Shown piece after piece: positions 56,401 through 64,000 of a stretch of 64,000 bases of DNA; positions within the stretch are counted from its first letter, which is position 1; each line of letters opens with the position of its first letter. The translations under genes were made by a program, and so were the position numbers. This stretch comes from DASPKX01 sp035627835 (GTDB lineage: Bacteria; Verrucomicrobiota; Verrucomicrobiia; Limisphaerales; SXQI01): NCBI GenBank assembly GCA_035627835.1, contig DASPKX010000152.1, positions 113,923 to 177,922 on the forward strand, in the 5' to 3' direction. Under the pieces are notes generated by a model. That model made no database searches. It was not told where the DNA came from and saw only the letters and a list, made by a program, of their open reading frames with translations.

Positions 56401-56920
56401 CCCGCTCTCCGATCTTGCCAATGGATTTCCCCATCTTGCTGGCGCGTTCGCTTCACATCGGGAGTTCAGCGACAAGACTGCTGATGAATTGCTTCTGCCA
56501 TTCCAGGGCAAGGTCAAACGCTTCCAGGCCGTGACACTGCAGTCGCTGGCCCTTATCAACAACGGCAATGGGTTCTCGGCACGTCCGCTTCCACTTGAGG
56601 CCCAACTGACACCCGTGTTCTCGTTTGCGGTCGCTGATTTCAACCTCGATGGGAAACAAGATGCCTTTGTCGCGCAGAACTTTTTCGCAACCCGGCCCGG
56701 CGTTCCTCGAATCGACGCGGGGCGCGGATTGCTCCTGTTCGGGGATGGCGCCGCCGGTTTCCGTGCAGCTTCCGCGACTGAATCAGGGCTTCACATCTAC
56801 GGCGAGCAACGCTCTGCGGCAGCGGCTGACTTCAATCGTGATGGAAAGCCGGACCTCGTCGTCACGCAAAACGGCGGCCCAACACGCTTATTCCGCAACG
56901 ACGCGGAGAATCGTCGTTAA
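53480..56920 (+). CDS. CRTAC1-like secreted FG-GAP/ASPIC-UnbV protein
   Basis: About 1,146 residues. Many Asp-rich VCBS/FG-GAP repeats, each with a calcium-loop-like DxDGDGxxD ('VATGDVDGDGLADAVFA', 'ADIDGNGSLDLYVG', 'ADFDGDGDLDFVVN', 'AADLNGDGKIDLLLG'), form one or two beta-propellers. An ASPIC/UnbV domain sits in the middle (about 555-640, 'RIAVRLKGKAPNTAGIGAKV', 'GGRYLSGSD'). A second set of FG-GAP repeats fills the C-terminal half. The GTG at 53480 gives a short signal peptide ('PPFLACLLYVVQLAPG'); a GTG at 53471 is equally possible. Probably exported and calcium-stabilised; the function of CRTAC1 proteins in bacteria is not settled. Confidence 0.88.
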   Translation: MNRLPPFLACLLYVVQLAPGAAGSSRAWLEAAHGRSAELPSATNALKSVGFTALPSTATDLLFTNSISDEEGATNRTLYNGSGVATGDVDGDGLADAVFAGIRNQLTLFKNLGGFRFTNVTASAGLRITNQVCRGVTLVDVTGDGALDLLVSANGRGVQLWKNDRKGRFTDVTAESGTASPYGSVTMTLADIDGNGSLDLYVGNNRTDDIRDRGSVDMRMVGGRMQPPRELANRLVVHNGQIFEYGEPDVLLLNDGHGKFQAAKWNEAFANESGEALKQAPLDWALTAAFRDLNNDGAPDLYVCNDFWTPDRIWLNDGKGRFRAAPTLAFRQISGSSMGVDMADLDGNGRPEIFVVDMLSRLPSWRKRQMDAQNPQLNMPGVITNRPQSLRNTLFLAHEDGTYAEIANFSGLAASEWAWQPIFIDVDLDGHKDLLVTSGHAHDVQDRDAEALVRSRQRDYSKISNPKEKQRQFTVDQLAALQLYPVLKTPIVAFRNLGNLRFEDVTERWGTDAPGIHHGIATADFDGDGDLDFVVNNLNEPAQIFRNDATNSRIAVRLKGKAPNTAGIGAKVTLRGGASPAQTEEVVAGGRYLSGSDPLVVFATGAARDGMQLQVRWRTGGVTTISNAIANRIYEIAEDSAATRPGTEGVPIVGPKPLFTDVSDMLSHQAKEELFDDSARQALLPSRLSQDGPEALWCDLDGNGWEDLVIGTSAGATLRVFLNRNGVLTQSNTPPHSVPLPRETAGLLHLPGLGAVAALSSYEDGRTNGASLFLFRTNAPGPVALWRDLASSAGPLAAADYDRDGDMDLFVGARVLAGRWPEAGPSLLLRNEAGAWKEDSTNTTALGFEPVNAAAWADLNGDSWDDLVLVGDFTGVRIFKNAQGRLERWDASVSGSQAAKSATQLTGLWQSLAAADLNGDGKIDLLLGNWGENGEWQATPSQPLVLLGVDAMPGTLSLMETMWDPERKTLTARRPLSDLANGFPHLAGAFASHREFSDKTADELLLPFQGKVKRFQAVTLQSLALINNGNGFSARPLPLEAQLTPVFSFAVADFNLDGKQDAFVAQNFFATRPGVPRIDAGRGLLLFGDGAAGFRAASATESGLHIYGEQRSAAAADFNRDGKPDLVVTQNGGPTRLFRNDAENRR

Positions 56921-56984
56921 CCTAAGCTGCGAGCCCCACTCAAACATTTCCAACAGGCGCGCACTTAAATAAAGTTCCGCGCGC

Positions 56985-58697
56985 GTGGAGCACGGTCTCA
57001 TTAACGACATCGCTGTATGCATTCTCATGGCATGGACCATGGCGGTGCTCGCACGCGCCATTCGCCAGCCTCCTATTCTCGCTTATCTCGCGGCGGGTAT
57101 CGTCATTGGGCCCGTTGGCCTTAAGTGGGTCACGGATGCGCACTCGATTGAAACCGTTTCGGGCATCGGCCTAATACTTCTCCTCTTCATGATCGGCCTT
57201 GAGATTGATCTGAAGAAAATCCTCAGCTCCGGCAAGCTCATCATCGCCACCTCGCTCGTGCAGATGCTCGGCGGTTGCGCTCTCGGTTTTCTTCTCTTCA
57301 AGACGCTCGGCTTCGCTGCCGGTGGCTCAGGGCTCGACGCGCTTTACATTGCGATCGCCTGCGCGCTCAGCAGCACCGTTGTCATCGTTAAATTGCTCTA
57401 CGAGAAACGGGAATTGGACACTCTCCCAGGACGGCTGACGCTCGGCGTGCTCGTCCTGCAGGATCTCTTCGCAATTCTTTTTCTTGCGGTGCAGCCCAAT
57501 CTGCAAAATGCGGATTGGCTCGCCCTTGCGAAGTCTCTCGGAAGCACCGCGCTGCTCGTTGTGTTTGCCTTCGCCGCGAGCAAATACGCGCTCCCGCCCA
57601 TCTTTAGGCATATCGCGCGCTCGCCTGAACTCGTCCTCGTCGGATCCCTTGCCTGGTGTTTTCTCGTTGCAGGTCTGGCTGGCGTGCTCCATGTCTCGCG
57701 TGAAATGGGCGCCCTCGTTGCAGGCGTCGCGATCTCCACGTATCCCTACAGCTTGGATGTCGCGGCAAAGGTCACCAGCCTTCGCGACTTCTTCCTTACG
57801 CTGTTCTTTGTCGGCCTTGGCATGACGATCCCTGCGCCCACCACATCAGCGCTTTCCTGGGCTCTGGTCGTTTCTGCCTTCCTTATCACGAGCCGCGTCC
57901 TCACCGTTTTCCCGCCGCTCTACGCAATGAAGCAAGGCTTGCGCGCCAGCCTGCTGCCGGCGCTTAACCTCTCGCAAATGAGCGAGTTCTCGCTGGTCAT
58001 TGTTGCCCTCGGGCTCACTGTTAATCATCTCAGCCCGCAAACCTCCGCGATACTTGCTTACACCTTCGTCATTCTAGCGGTGCTTTCGACCTATCTGATT
58101 GGGCACAGCGAACTCTGGGTCTCTCGGCTCATCCCCGCGCTCAAGAGATTCGGCTTCAAAGACCTCGACCAGGCCACTGAGTTTGATCGCGGCGCCCACC
58201 GCAAAATTTACGTTCTCGGCTTTTACTGGACGGCCAGCTCGCTCTTCGAGGAACTCCGCCGCCACTCGCCTGAGGTGCTTAATGAAATCGTCGTCATCGA
58301 CTTCAACCCGAATGTGAATCGGGAATTAACCGCGCGCGGCATTCCCGTTCTTTACGGCGACATTTCCCAACGCGACAGCCTGCATCACGCAGGCATTCAT
58401 CATGCCGAAGTTATTCTTTGCTCGATGCCCAATAGCATCCTCAAAGGCACGAACAACCTCCGCCTCACCCGCGAGCTGCGGGCGCTCAATCCCAACGCCC
58501 AGCTCATCATGCACGCCGAAGTTTTCTCCGATGTCCCCCAACTCTACGCCGCCGGCGCGGATTACGTGCTGCTCCCTCGCTTGATCGAGGCCGAAACGCT
58601 CCAATCCGTTCTCGTCGCGGCCCGCGCCGGGCGCCTTGCGGAAAAACGCGCGGAAGTGGACGCTGAACTCGCCGACCGAAACGAAGTTATTGCTTAA
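56985..58697 (+). CDS. CPA2-family cation:proton antiporter with TrkA-N domain
   Basis: A 570-residue membrane protein from a GTG at 56985. About 12 hydrophobic segments fill residues 1-380, with the conserved 'LAYLAAGIVIGPVG' (about 30-43) and 'GLILLLFMIGLEIDLKKI' (about 60-77). A cytosolic Rossmann TrkA-N/RCK domain follows (about 405-530), with 'VLNEIVVIDFNPNVNR' as the nucleotide-binding strand. This is the KefB/KefC layout: K+/H+ or Na+/H+ exchange gated by a nucleotide or thiol ligand. The IMPase gene begins 3 nt after its stop, opening a tight gene run. Confidence 0.9.
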   Translation: MEHGLINDIAVCILMAWTMAVLARAIRQPPILAYLAAGIVIGPVGLKWVTDAHSIETVSGIGLILLLFMIGLEIDLKKILSSGKLIIATSLVQMLGGCALGFLLFKTLGFAAGGSGLDALYIAIACALSSTVVIVKLLYEKRELDTLPGRLTLGVLVLQDLFAILFLAVQPNLQNADWLALAKSLGSTALLVVFAFAASKYALPPIFRHIARSPELVLVGSLAWCFLVAGLAGVLHVSREMGALVAGVAISTYPYSLDVAAKVTSLRDFFLTLFFVGLGMTIPAPTTSALSWALVVSAFLITSRVLTVFPPLYAMKQGLRASLLPALNLSQMSEFSLVIVALGLTVNHLSPQTSAILAYTFVILAVLSTYLIGHSELWVSRLIPALKRFGFKDLDQATEFDRGAHRKIYVLGFYWTASSLFEELRRHSPEVLNEIVVIDFNPNVNRELTARGIPVLYGDISQRDSLHHAGIHHAEVILCSMPNSILKGTNNLRLTRELRALNPNAQLIMHAEVFSDVPQLYAAGADYVLLPRLIEAETLQSVLVAARAGRLAEKRAEVDAELADRNEVIA

Positions 58698-58699
58698 AC

Positions 58700-59548
58700 A
58701 TGCTCAAATCTTCAGACCAAAAGCGCGCACTCAAGGCCAGCGTCGATATCGCCCGCGAAACCGGCCTCCTTCTGCGCAAGAATCTTAACTCGAGCACCAA
58801 GCGCATCAACGAGGCTCACCAGCACGACATTAAGCTCGAGCTGGATGTCCGCTGCCAAAAGCTCATCGAGCGCGGCCTGGCGAAAGCGTTCCCCGACGTT
58901 GCGGTGCTCGGCGAGGAAGGAGAGTTCAATGCCGATGACGCTCCCGCGCGCTGGGTGATCGATCCGATCGACGGCACAGTTAATTTCACTTACGGGATTC
59001 CGCACGCCTGCATCTCTATTGCGCTTCAGGTGCGCAATGACACCCGCGTCACTGCGAAAACGCATCCCGATGCGCTCTACACCACCGTCACCGGCATGAT
59101 CTACGATCCGTTCGCTGACGAAATGTTCACCGCCATCAAAGGCCAGCCCGCGCGGTTGAACAATCGCGTCATCCAGGTGAGCAAACGCACCGACACGCGC
59201 GAATGCATCGTCTCCATCGGGTTCGCCAAGGAGAAGCGCACGGTCGAAGCCATGGCTCCCGTTCTCGCGCACATGCTCGGCCGTGTCCGCAAAATCCGCA
59301 TGATGGGGGCAGCGGCTCTGGCCATGGCTTACGTTGCGTCCGGGCGCTTTGACGCCTACCTGGAATCTGGCCTGCGCCTCTGGGACATCGCTGCTGGCGG
59401 CTTGCTCATTGAATGCGCTGGCGGCGAATATTGGCACCGGCCCCTGCCCGGCGCGCATTACTACGAGATCGCGGCGAACAACGGGCTGATCCGCCAAAAG
59501 CTTCTCCGGGGGCTGAATGCCACTGTCCTCGGCGCACGCCCTGCTTGA
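58700..59548 (+). CDS. Inositol-monophosphatase family phosphatase
   Basis: A 282-residue cytosolic Mg-dependent phosphatase. The metal ligands are in place: 'GEEGE' (Glu), 'WVIDPIDGTVNF' (DPIDGT) and the late 'RLWDIAAGGLLIECAGG' (WDxAAG). The family covers inositol-1-phosphatase (SuhB), 3',5'-bisphosphate nucleotidase (CysQ) and fructose-1,6-bisphosphatase forms; sequence alone does not decide among these. It sits 3 nt after the antiporter gene and 13 nt before the RidA gene. CysQ activity would clear PAP; SuhB activity is also common next to transporter genes. Confidence 0.87.
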   Translation: MLKSSDQKRALKASVDIARETGLLLRKNLNSSTKRINEAHQHDIKLELDVRCQKLIERGLAKAFPDVAVLGEEGEFNADDAPARWVIDPIDGTVNFTYGIPHACISIALQVRNDTRVTAKTHPDALYTTVTGMIYDPFADEMFTAIKGQPARLNNRVIQVSKRTDTRECIVSIGFAKEKRTVEAMAPVLAHMLGRVRKIRMMGAAALAMAYVASGRFDAYLESGLRLWDIAAGGLLIECAGGEYWHRPLPGAHYYEIAANNGLIRQKLLRGLNATVLGARPA

Positions 59549-59561
59549 ACCCTCCACCGCC

Positions 59562-60023
59562 ATGAGCAACGAAGAACGTTTCACCCATCTAAACCTTCAA
59601 CTCCCGCCCGCTCCTAAACCAGTCGCCGTTTATCGCCCCGTCGTGGTGGTGCAAGGCCTCGCCTATGTCTCCGGCCACGGCCCTGTTCGCGCGGATGGCT
59701 CGCTGATTGTTGGCCAGGTCGGCTCCGATCTCACTCTGGATGAAGGCAAAGCTGCCGCACGCCAGGTCGGTCTGGCAATCCTCGCCACCCTCCGCGATCA
59801 CTTTGGCACACTCGACAAAGTGAAATGCGTCATCAAAACGCTAGGCATGGTGAACTCCGCGCCTGCCTTTTACGACCACCCCAAAGTCATCAATGGTTGT
59901 AGCGAATTGTTCGCCCAGGTTTTCGGCGAGGAAAACGGCATCGGCGCCCGCAGCGCTGTCGGCATGGGCCCGCTTCCCGGCAACATCGCCGTCGAAATTG
60001 AAGTGATTTTTGAACTCGCCTGA
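59562..60023 (+). CDS. RidA family protein (reactive imine/enamine deaminase type)
   Basis: A 153-residue member of the YjgF/RidA superfamily, which hydrolyses reactive enamine/imine intermediates made by PLP enzymes. It has 'VVVQGLAYVSGHGPV', the conserved Arg in 'GARSAVGMGPLPGNIAVEIE' and the terminal Glu of that block. The ATG at 59562 is preferred; the longer frame starts within the phosphatase gene. The sequence resembles the longer RidA subgroup that is often linked to amino-acid catabolism, not the housekeeping RidA. The PLP-enzyme gene begins two nt after its stop region, supporting a shared pathway. Confidence 0.9.
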   Translation: MSNEERFTHLNLQLPPAPKPVAVYRPVVVVQGLAYVSGHGPVRADGSLIVGQVGSDLTLDEGKAAARQVGLAILATLRDHFGTLDKVKCVIKTLGMVNSAPAFYDHPKVINGCSELFAQVFGEENGIGARSAVGMGPLPGNIAVEIEVIFELA

Positions 60024-60024
60024 C

Positions 60025-61134
60025 ATGACGCTTCCCTGGACCGCAATCACGGGCGAAGCGGAGATACCTTCGCCCGCCCTGGTCATTGACCTCGGCGCGG
60101 TGCGCGAGAACGTCGAGCAAATGATTCGTATTGCGGGCGGAGCCAGTCGTCTCCGCCCGCACATCAAGACACACAAGCTCCTCCAGCTCGTCCAACTTCA
60201 GGTGAGCCTCGGCATCAGCAAAGCCAAATGCGCCACCATCGCCGAAGCGGAACTCGCGGCGCTCGGCGGTTGCACAGACATCTTGCTGGCCAACCAACCT
60301 GTTGGCCCAAATGCTGGCCGTCTCGCCCAACTCGCCGCCGCATTTCCCGACGCTCAGTTTCGCACGATCATTGACGATGCCCGGATCGCGCGCCCCCTGA
60401 GCGCGGCTGCGTCACGTTGCGACGTTCGCATTGGCCTGCTCATCGACCTCGATGTGGGCCAGCATCGCACCGGCATTGCTCCCGGCCCAGAAGCGCTTCA
60501 GCTCGCGAAGGAGCTAACCGCTCTGCCGCAACTCACTTTGGACGGCCTTCACGCATATGACGGCCACATTCATCAAACGGATCTCGCCAGCAGGCGCGCG
60601 GCCGCCGATGAAGCCCGCGGTCTCGTGCTCGGCTTCCGGGATCAATTGCGAGCCGCTGGCATCGCCGCGCCTCTGATCGTGATTGGCGGCACACCCACTT
60701 TCCCGATGCACGCCGCCTCCGCGGATGTGGAATGCAGCCCGGGCACGTCCGTTTTGTGGGACGCTGGTTACGCCACGCGCTTTCCGGACCTCGATTTCAA
60801 AATTGCCGCTGCGATCCTCACGCGCGTTCTCAGCCGCCCGCTCCCCAATCGCGTCTGCCTCGATCTCGGCCACAAAGCTGTGGCCAGCGAAATGCCGCAC
60901 CCACGCGTGTTCTTCCCCGCTCTCCCCGACGCTCAAGTCGCGGCTCATAACGAAGAGCATCTCGTTCTGGAAACGGCACAGCCGAGCAACCTTCGCCCCG
61001 GCGATCTGCTTTACGGAATCCCATGGCACATCTGTCCCACGATGGCCTTGCATAATGCCGTCCACATCGTGCGCAACGGCCGACTGGCCGAAGAATGGCC
61101 TGTCATGGCGCGCCAACGAAAGCTCACTTTCTGA
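60025..61134 (+). CDS. D-threonine-aldolase-like PLP enzyme (D-TA/DSD1 family)
   Basis: A 369-residue fold-type III PLP enzyme. The PLP Lys lies in 'LRPHIKTHKLLQL' (about residues 47-59). The metal site residues of the D-threonine aldolase/D-serine dehydratase group appear as 'DLGHKAVASEMPHP' and 'EEHLVLE'. 'IPSPALVIDLGAVRENVE' is the family opening. Such enzymes cleave or dehydrate D-3-hydroxy-amino acids (D-threonine, D-serine, 3-hydroxyaspartate). I start at the ATG at 60025, one nt after the RidA stop. RidA before it and a GntP permease after it point to (D-)amino-acid or hydroxy-acid use; the true substrate is not known. Confidence 0.9.
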   Translation: MTLPWTAITGEAEIPSPALVIDLGAVRENVEQMIRIAGGASRLRPHIKTHKLLQLVQLQVSLGISKAKCATIAEAELAALGGCTDILLANQPVGPNAGRLAQLAAAFPDAQFRTIIDDARIARPLSAAASRCDVRIGLLIDLDVGQHRTGIAPGPEALQLAKELTALPQLTLDGLHAYDGHIHQTDLASRRAAADEARGLVLGFRDQLRAAGIAAPLIVIGGTPTFPMHAASADVECSPGTSVLWDAGYATRFPDLDFKIAAAILTRVLSRPLPNRVCLDLGHKAVASEMPHPRVFFPALPDAQVAAHNEEHLVLETAQPSNLRPGDLLYGIPWHICPTMALHNAVHIVRNGRLAEEWPVMARQRKLTF

Positions 61135-62471
61135 ACCCTCATCCGACAGCCGGTTTCCTCCTTCTCCTCGCCCTCTTCGCGCTCGGGTTGCTGGTCGCGC
61201 TTGTCACCTGGCGCAAGTGGAACGCTTTCATCGCTCTGTTGCTCGCCTCCATGCTCGTTGGCATTGGGGCAGGCCTCCCTCCGCTCGCTGCTCTTGTGGC
61301 GTTCCAGGAAGGCCTCGGCGCCACCCTCGGCGGCATCGCGGGCATTCTCGCCCTCGGCGCGATGCTGGGTAAATTGCTTGCGGAATCAGGCGGTGCGCTC
61401 GCGCTGGCGGATCGCCTGAATGCCATGCTTGGGCCGCGCCTGGTGCTCTGGTGCGTGGTGGCGATGGCCACGCTGGTTGGCCTCGTCACATGGTTCACTG
61501 TCGGCTTGCTCCTGCTCCTGCCCGTGGTGGTGATGCTCGCGCGGCAATCCCGGCAGCCACTTATGCTTCTCGCTATTCCGATGCTTGCATTCCTCAGCGT
61601 GCTGCACGGGCTAACCCCTCCGCACCCCGGGCCGGTTGTCGCCATGAACGCTCTACGCGCTGAAACCGGCCGCACTCTCGCTTTCGCTTTGCTCGTCGGT
61701 CTTCCAACGGCCTTAGTTGCCGGGCCGCTGCTCGCGCCGTTGCTCCTGCGCTTCGCGCCCAACGCCTCGCCGCCTTTGATCTCCGCGGACAATATCGGCG
61801 GTCGTCAAGTTTCAGCGTCGAGCGCCCTCTTCATCATTTTGCTCCCAGTCAGCTTGATGCTTCTCACGCTCCTCAATCCAAAACGCTCCGAAGGCGGCTG
61901 GATCGTGGAGCCCGTGCTCAAGATTTTGGCCCACCCCACAATCGCTCTGCTCATCGCTCTAGGGGTGGCTATCCTTCTTATTCGGCGCGCTTGCGGATTC
62001 AGCCGCAGCGATATCCTCAAGTTCACCGAGCAAAGCGTCGCCGCGATTGGAATGACCCTTCTGGTTGTGGGCGCGGGTGGCGGTTTCGCGCGCGTGCTTC
62101 GCGATGCCGGTGTCGCCACCGCTCTCGGCGAAGTCATGGGCCGCATGAGTTTTCCGCCGTTGCTTTACGCCTGGCTGCTCGCTGCTTTCATTCGAGTCGC
62201 CACCGGCTCCGCGACCGTGGCTATCACCACCGCTGCAGGACTCCTCCTGCCAATGCTTGCGGAGAATCCCGGCCTGCCTCCCGAACTCTTCGTTCTCGCG
62301 CTCGGTTTCGGCTCGTTGTTTCTCTCGCACCTGAACGACGGCGGGTTCTGGATCGTGAAGGAGTCGCTCGGCCTCACCGTTGGCGAAACTCTTCGCACCT
62401 GGACGGTCGTTGAAACTGTCATCGGCATTGTTGGCCTTGCCTTCACCTTGCTCTTAAGCACGATTCTCTAA
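61095..62471 (+). CDS. GntP-family permease
   Basis: A 458-residue membrane protein with about 12 hydrophobic segments. The GntP signature 'VLHGLTPPHPGPV' (about residues 172-184) is intact, and 'FRVATGSATVAITTAAGLL'-like sequence follows near residue 370. The family imports gluconate, D-serine or other small hydroxy acids with protons. The start at 61095 overlaps the PLP-enzyme gene by 40 nt, typical of translational coupling; a later start near 61150 cannot be excluded. With a D-threonine-aldolase-like enzyme next door, D-serine/D-threonine or a related hydroxy amino acid is a sensible candidate substrate. Confidence 0.88.
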   Translation: MACHGAPTKAHFLNPHPTAGFLLLLALFALGLLVALVTWRKWNAFIALLLASMLVGIGAGLPPLAALVAFQEGLGATLGGIAGILALGAMLGKLLAESGGALALADRLNAMLGPRLVLWCVVAMATLVGLVTWFTVGLLLLLPVVVMLARQSRQPLMLLAIPMLAFLSVLHGLTPPHPGPVVAMNALRAETGRTLAFALLVGLPTALVAGPLLAPLLLRFAPNASPPLISADNIGGRQVSASSALFIILLPVSLMLLTLLNPKRSEGGWIVEPVLKILAHPTIALLIALGVAILLIRRACGFSRSDILKFTEQSVAAIGMTLLVVGAGGGFARVLRDAGVATALGEVMGRMSFPPLLYAWLLAAFIRVATGSATVAITTAAGLLLPMLAENPGLPPELFVLALGFGSLFLSHLNDGGFWIVKESLGLTVGETLRTWTVVETVIGIVGLAFTLLLSTIL

Positions 62472-62472
62472 G

Positions 62473-63549
62473 ATGAGTCAGCCCTTTATCTTCGATGCCC
62501 ATCTCGATCTCGCCATGAATGCGATCGAGTGGAATCGCGATCTCACTCAGCCCCTCGACGAGATCCGCGCTCGAGAATCGCATCTCAAAGACAAACCTGA
62601 TCGTGGCCACAGCGTCGTCTCCTTCCCAGAGATGCGCGCCGGAAACATCGGCCTATGTGTCGCCACGCAAATCGCGCGCGTCGAGCACGCCGCTTACAGC
62701 CCGGTCGCCGGCTGGCGCTCCGCCGCGCAAGCCTGGGGCATGACCCAGGGCCAACTCGCCTGGTACCGCGCCATGGAGGAAGCAGGTCATCTGCGCAACA
62801 TCCGCGATCTCGCTGCGCTGGAGCAACATCTCGCCGCTTGGAACTCCCACGATCCCCACGCGCCTATCGGCTACATCATGAGCCTGGAAGGCGCCGATTC
62901 CATCATCACCCTGCAACACCTGGAGCGCGCTCACGCCTCCGGTCTCCGCGCGCTGGGCATGGCTCATTACGGGCCAGGCCGCTACGCTCAAGGCACGAGC
63001 ACCGAAGGACCGTTTCCGCCGCAAGGTCTGGAAATGCTCAAGGAAGCTTCTCGCCTGAAGCTCATCCTCGATGTCACCCACTTGAGCGACGACTGCTTCT
63101 GGCAAGCGCTCGATCTTTACGATGGCCCACTGTGGGCCAGTCACCACAACTCGCGCACTCTTGTTCCCCATCAGCGCCAGCTCAGTGACGAGATGTTCAA
63201 GGCCCTCGTGCAGCGCGGCGGTGTTGTCGGCCTCGCTCTCGATGGCTGGATGCTCAAGCCCGGCTGGGTGCGCGGCCAAAGCACTCCCATCAACATGGAT
63301 CTTCACCTGCAGGCCTACATCGATCACCTGGACCACTTCTGCCAACTCGCTGGCAACGCTCGCCATGTTGGCATTGGCTCAGACCTGGACGGCGCGTTTG
63401 GCCGCGAGCAAACACCGCAGGAAATTCGATCCATCGCTCACCTGCAAAAGCTCCCGGAACTTCTGCGCGTCCGCCGTTTCTCTCCCAATGACATCAGCGG
63501 CATTCTTTCAGAGAACTTCCTGAACTTCCTCCGCCGCGCTTGGGCTTAA
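62473..63549 (+). CDS. M19 membrane dipeptidase (renal dipeptidase) family
   Basis: A 358-residue zinc peptidase of the M19 group. Metal ligands: 'DAHLDLA' (HxD, residues about 8-14), the bridging Glu in 'MSLEGADSI', His in 'LDVTHLSDD' and 'WASHHNSRT', and Asp in 'IGSDLDGAFG'. It cleaves dipeptides, including those with a C-terminal D-amino acid. There is no signal peptide, so it is likely cytosolic. It begins 1 nt after the GntP permease gene and is last in the tight gene run, consistent with release of the amino acid used by the PLP enzyme. Confidence 0.93.
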   Translation: MSQPFIFDAHLDLAMNAIEWNRDLTQPLDEIRARESHLKDKPDRGHSVVSFPEMRAGNIGLCVATQIARVEHAAYSPVAGWRSAAQAWGMTQGQLAWYRAMEEAGHLRNIRDLAALEQHLAAWNSHDPHAPIGYIMSLEGADSIITLQHLERAHASGLRALGMAHYGPGRYAQGTSTEGPFPPQGLEMLKEASRLKLILDVTHLSDDCFWQALDLYDGPLWASHHNSRTLVPHQRQLSDEMFKALVQRGGVVGLALDGWMLKPGWVRGQSTPINMDLHLQAYIDHLDHFCQLAGNARHVGIGSDLDGAFGREQTPQEIRSIAHLQKLPELLRVRRFSPNDISGILSENFLNFLRRAWA

Positions 63550-63753
63550 ACTCGCGGCACACACTCCCCCCGATTGACAAGCCCCTGATACGGGTCAGGC
63601 ATTCTCAGCATGCAAGTTGAGGATTTTACCGGCTTGTCCCGAAATCATCTTTGACCATTTCGACAGCATTCACCGGAAGGCCATTCCCGGCGCCTGAACC
63701 ATTTCTGCGCGCCAGTTCAGGTGCGAGTTAAAGGTGTGGTGATTGGTGGATGG
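63550..63753. other. Spacer before the terminal secreted-protein gene
   Basis: 204 bp without a gene. TTGACA at 63574-63579 is a good -35 box, with only a weak -10-like sequence 17-19 nt later, so a plus-strand promoter is possible. No terminator is seen after the dipeptidase gene. Confidence 0.4.
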
Positions 63754-64000
63754 ATGACAAGGGTGGGAATCCTTGTGGCAGCGCTCGGGATGGCGCTCGC
63801 CGCAAGAGCAGGCGATCTGCATTTGTCCGACGGTGATTGGGGGCAAAAGGAGCTTCACGTCGGAACAGCTCCCCGTCTCGGTTATATTCTGGAAAGCGCC
63901 AACCAACTGCCGAATTGGGTCGTCCTCCGCCAGGGCGAAGGCGATGGTTCCGAAGTCTCCATTGAAGACTGGGTCGCTCCCGTCCTCTCTCGCCGCTTCT
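63754..64000 (+). CDS. Start of a secreted protein (truncated by window end)
   Basis: An ATG at 63754 opens a frame without a stop to the window end (82 codons). It gives a signal peptide ('VGILVAALGMALAARAGD', about 4-21) and then 'LGYILESANQLPNWVVLRQG', a beta-strand motif shared with the C-termini of other secreted proteins in this window ('YRLESRDSLNSGSW' in the giant protein). In-frame GTGs at 63736 and 63739 are alternative starts. No further domain can be named. Confidence 0.6.
   Translation, partial: MTRVGILVAALGMALAARAGDLHLSDGDWGQKELHVGTAPRLGYILESANQLPNWVVLRQGEGDGSEVSIEDWVAPVLSRRF

Overview
This 64 kb window is chromosomal DNA of a diderm, GC-rich bacterium, most likely of the phylum Verrucomicrobiota. 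The call is by inference from gene content: an outer-membrane LPS system (LptD, LolD and a LolC/E-type permease), several very large secreted proteins built from LEPR-XLL, PA14, lamin-tail, CotH-like, delta-60 and ASPIC/UnbV modules, a sigma factor with a membrane-anchored C-terminal sensor-like domain, and a DUF2934 protein. No phage, insertion sequence, CRISPR array or plasmid function was seen.

Layout. 1-5069 (minus) is the 5' part of a giant LEPR-XLL repeat protein, preceded by a stand-alone receiver protein that overlaps it. 5.6-6.5 kb (minus) is a HEPN/MNT toxin-antitoxin pair. A gene-free stretch with a duplicated ~90-nt unit follows, then tmRNA (6948-7302, minus). 7.4-15.8 kb holds a lipoprotein, a DUF309 protein, lptD, purL-purQ-purS and a secreted esterase; the last five are all on the minus strand. 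15.8-17.1 kb has two small minus-strand genes ending at a strong terminator and a small membrane protein. 17167-26028 is a 2,953-residue secreted PA14/lamin-tail/CotH-like protein. 26-34 kb is mostly housekeeping: DUF1844 plus Lon-substrate-binding pair, a Tat-exported Gfo/Idh/MocA protein, the Lol exporter, acetyl-CoA synthetase and an ethanolamine-type permease. 35.1-37.6 kb is a delta-60 repeat protein. 37.7-42.2 kb carries an orphan DNA methyltransferase and dnaE. 42.8-45.2 kb is the sigma-factor/membrane-protein pair. 45.3-49.6 kb has comM/yifB, two overlapping sensor kinases and tRNA-Glu(UUC). 49.8-56.9 kb has two large secreted proteins. 57.0-63.5 kb is a tightly packed six-gene run (CPA2 antiporter, IMPase-like phosphatase, RidA, D-threonine-aldolase-like enzyme, GntP permease, M19 dipeptidase), and 63754 to the end is the start of another secreted protein.

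How genes may work together. purSQL make the FGAM synthase complex. LptD and the Lol genes build the outer membrane. The 58.7-63.5 kb genes look like a pathway that imports or cleaves a (D-)amino-acid-containing dipeptide or hydroxy acid, processes it by a PLP enzyme and clears reactive enamines through RidA; this is inferred from gene families and spacing only. The best candidates for something poorly described are the sigma factor with an extracytoplasmic domain whose homologue is encoded by the overlapping next gene, the (D-)amino-acid operon, the exact 468-bp tandem discoidin-like repeats, and several families of degenerate short intergenic repeats.
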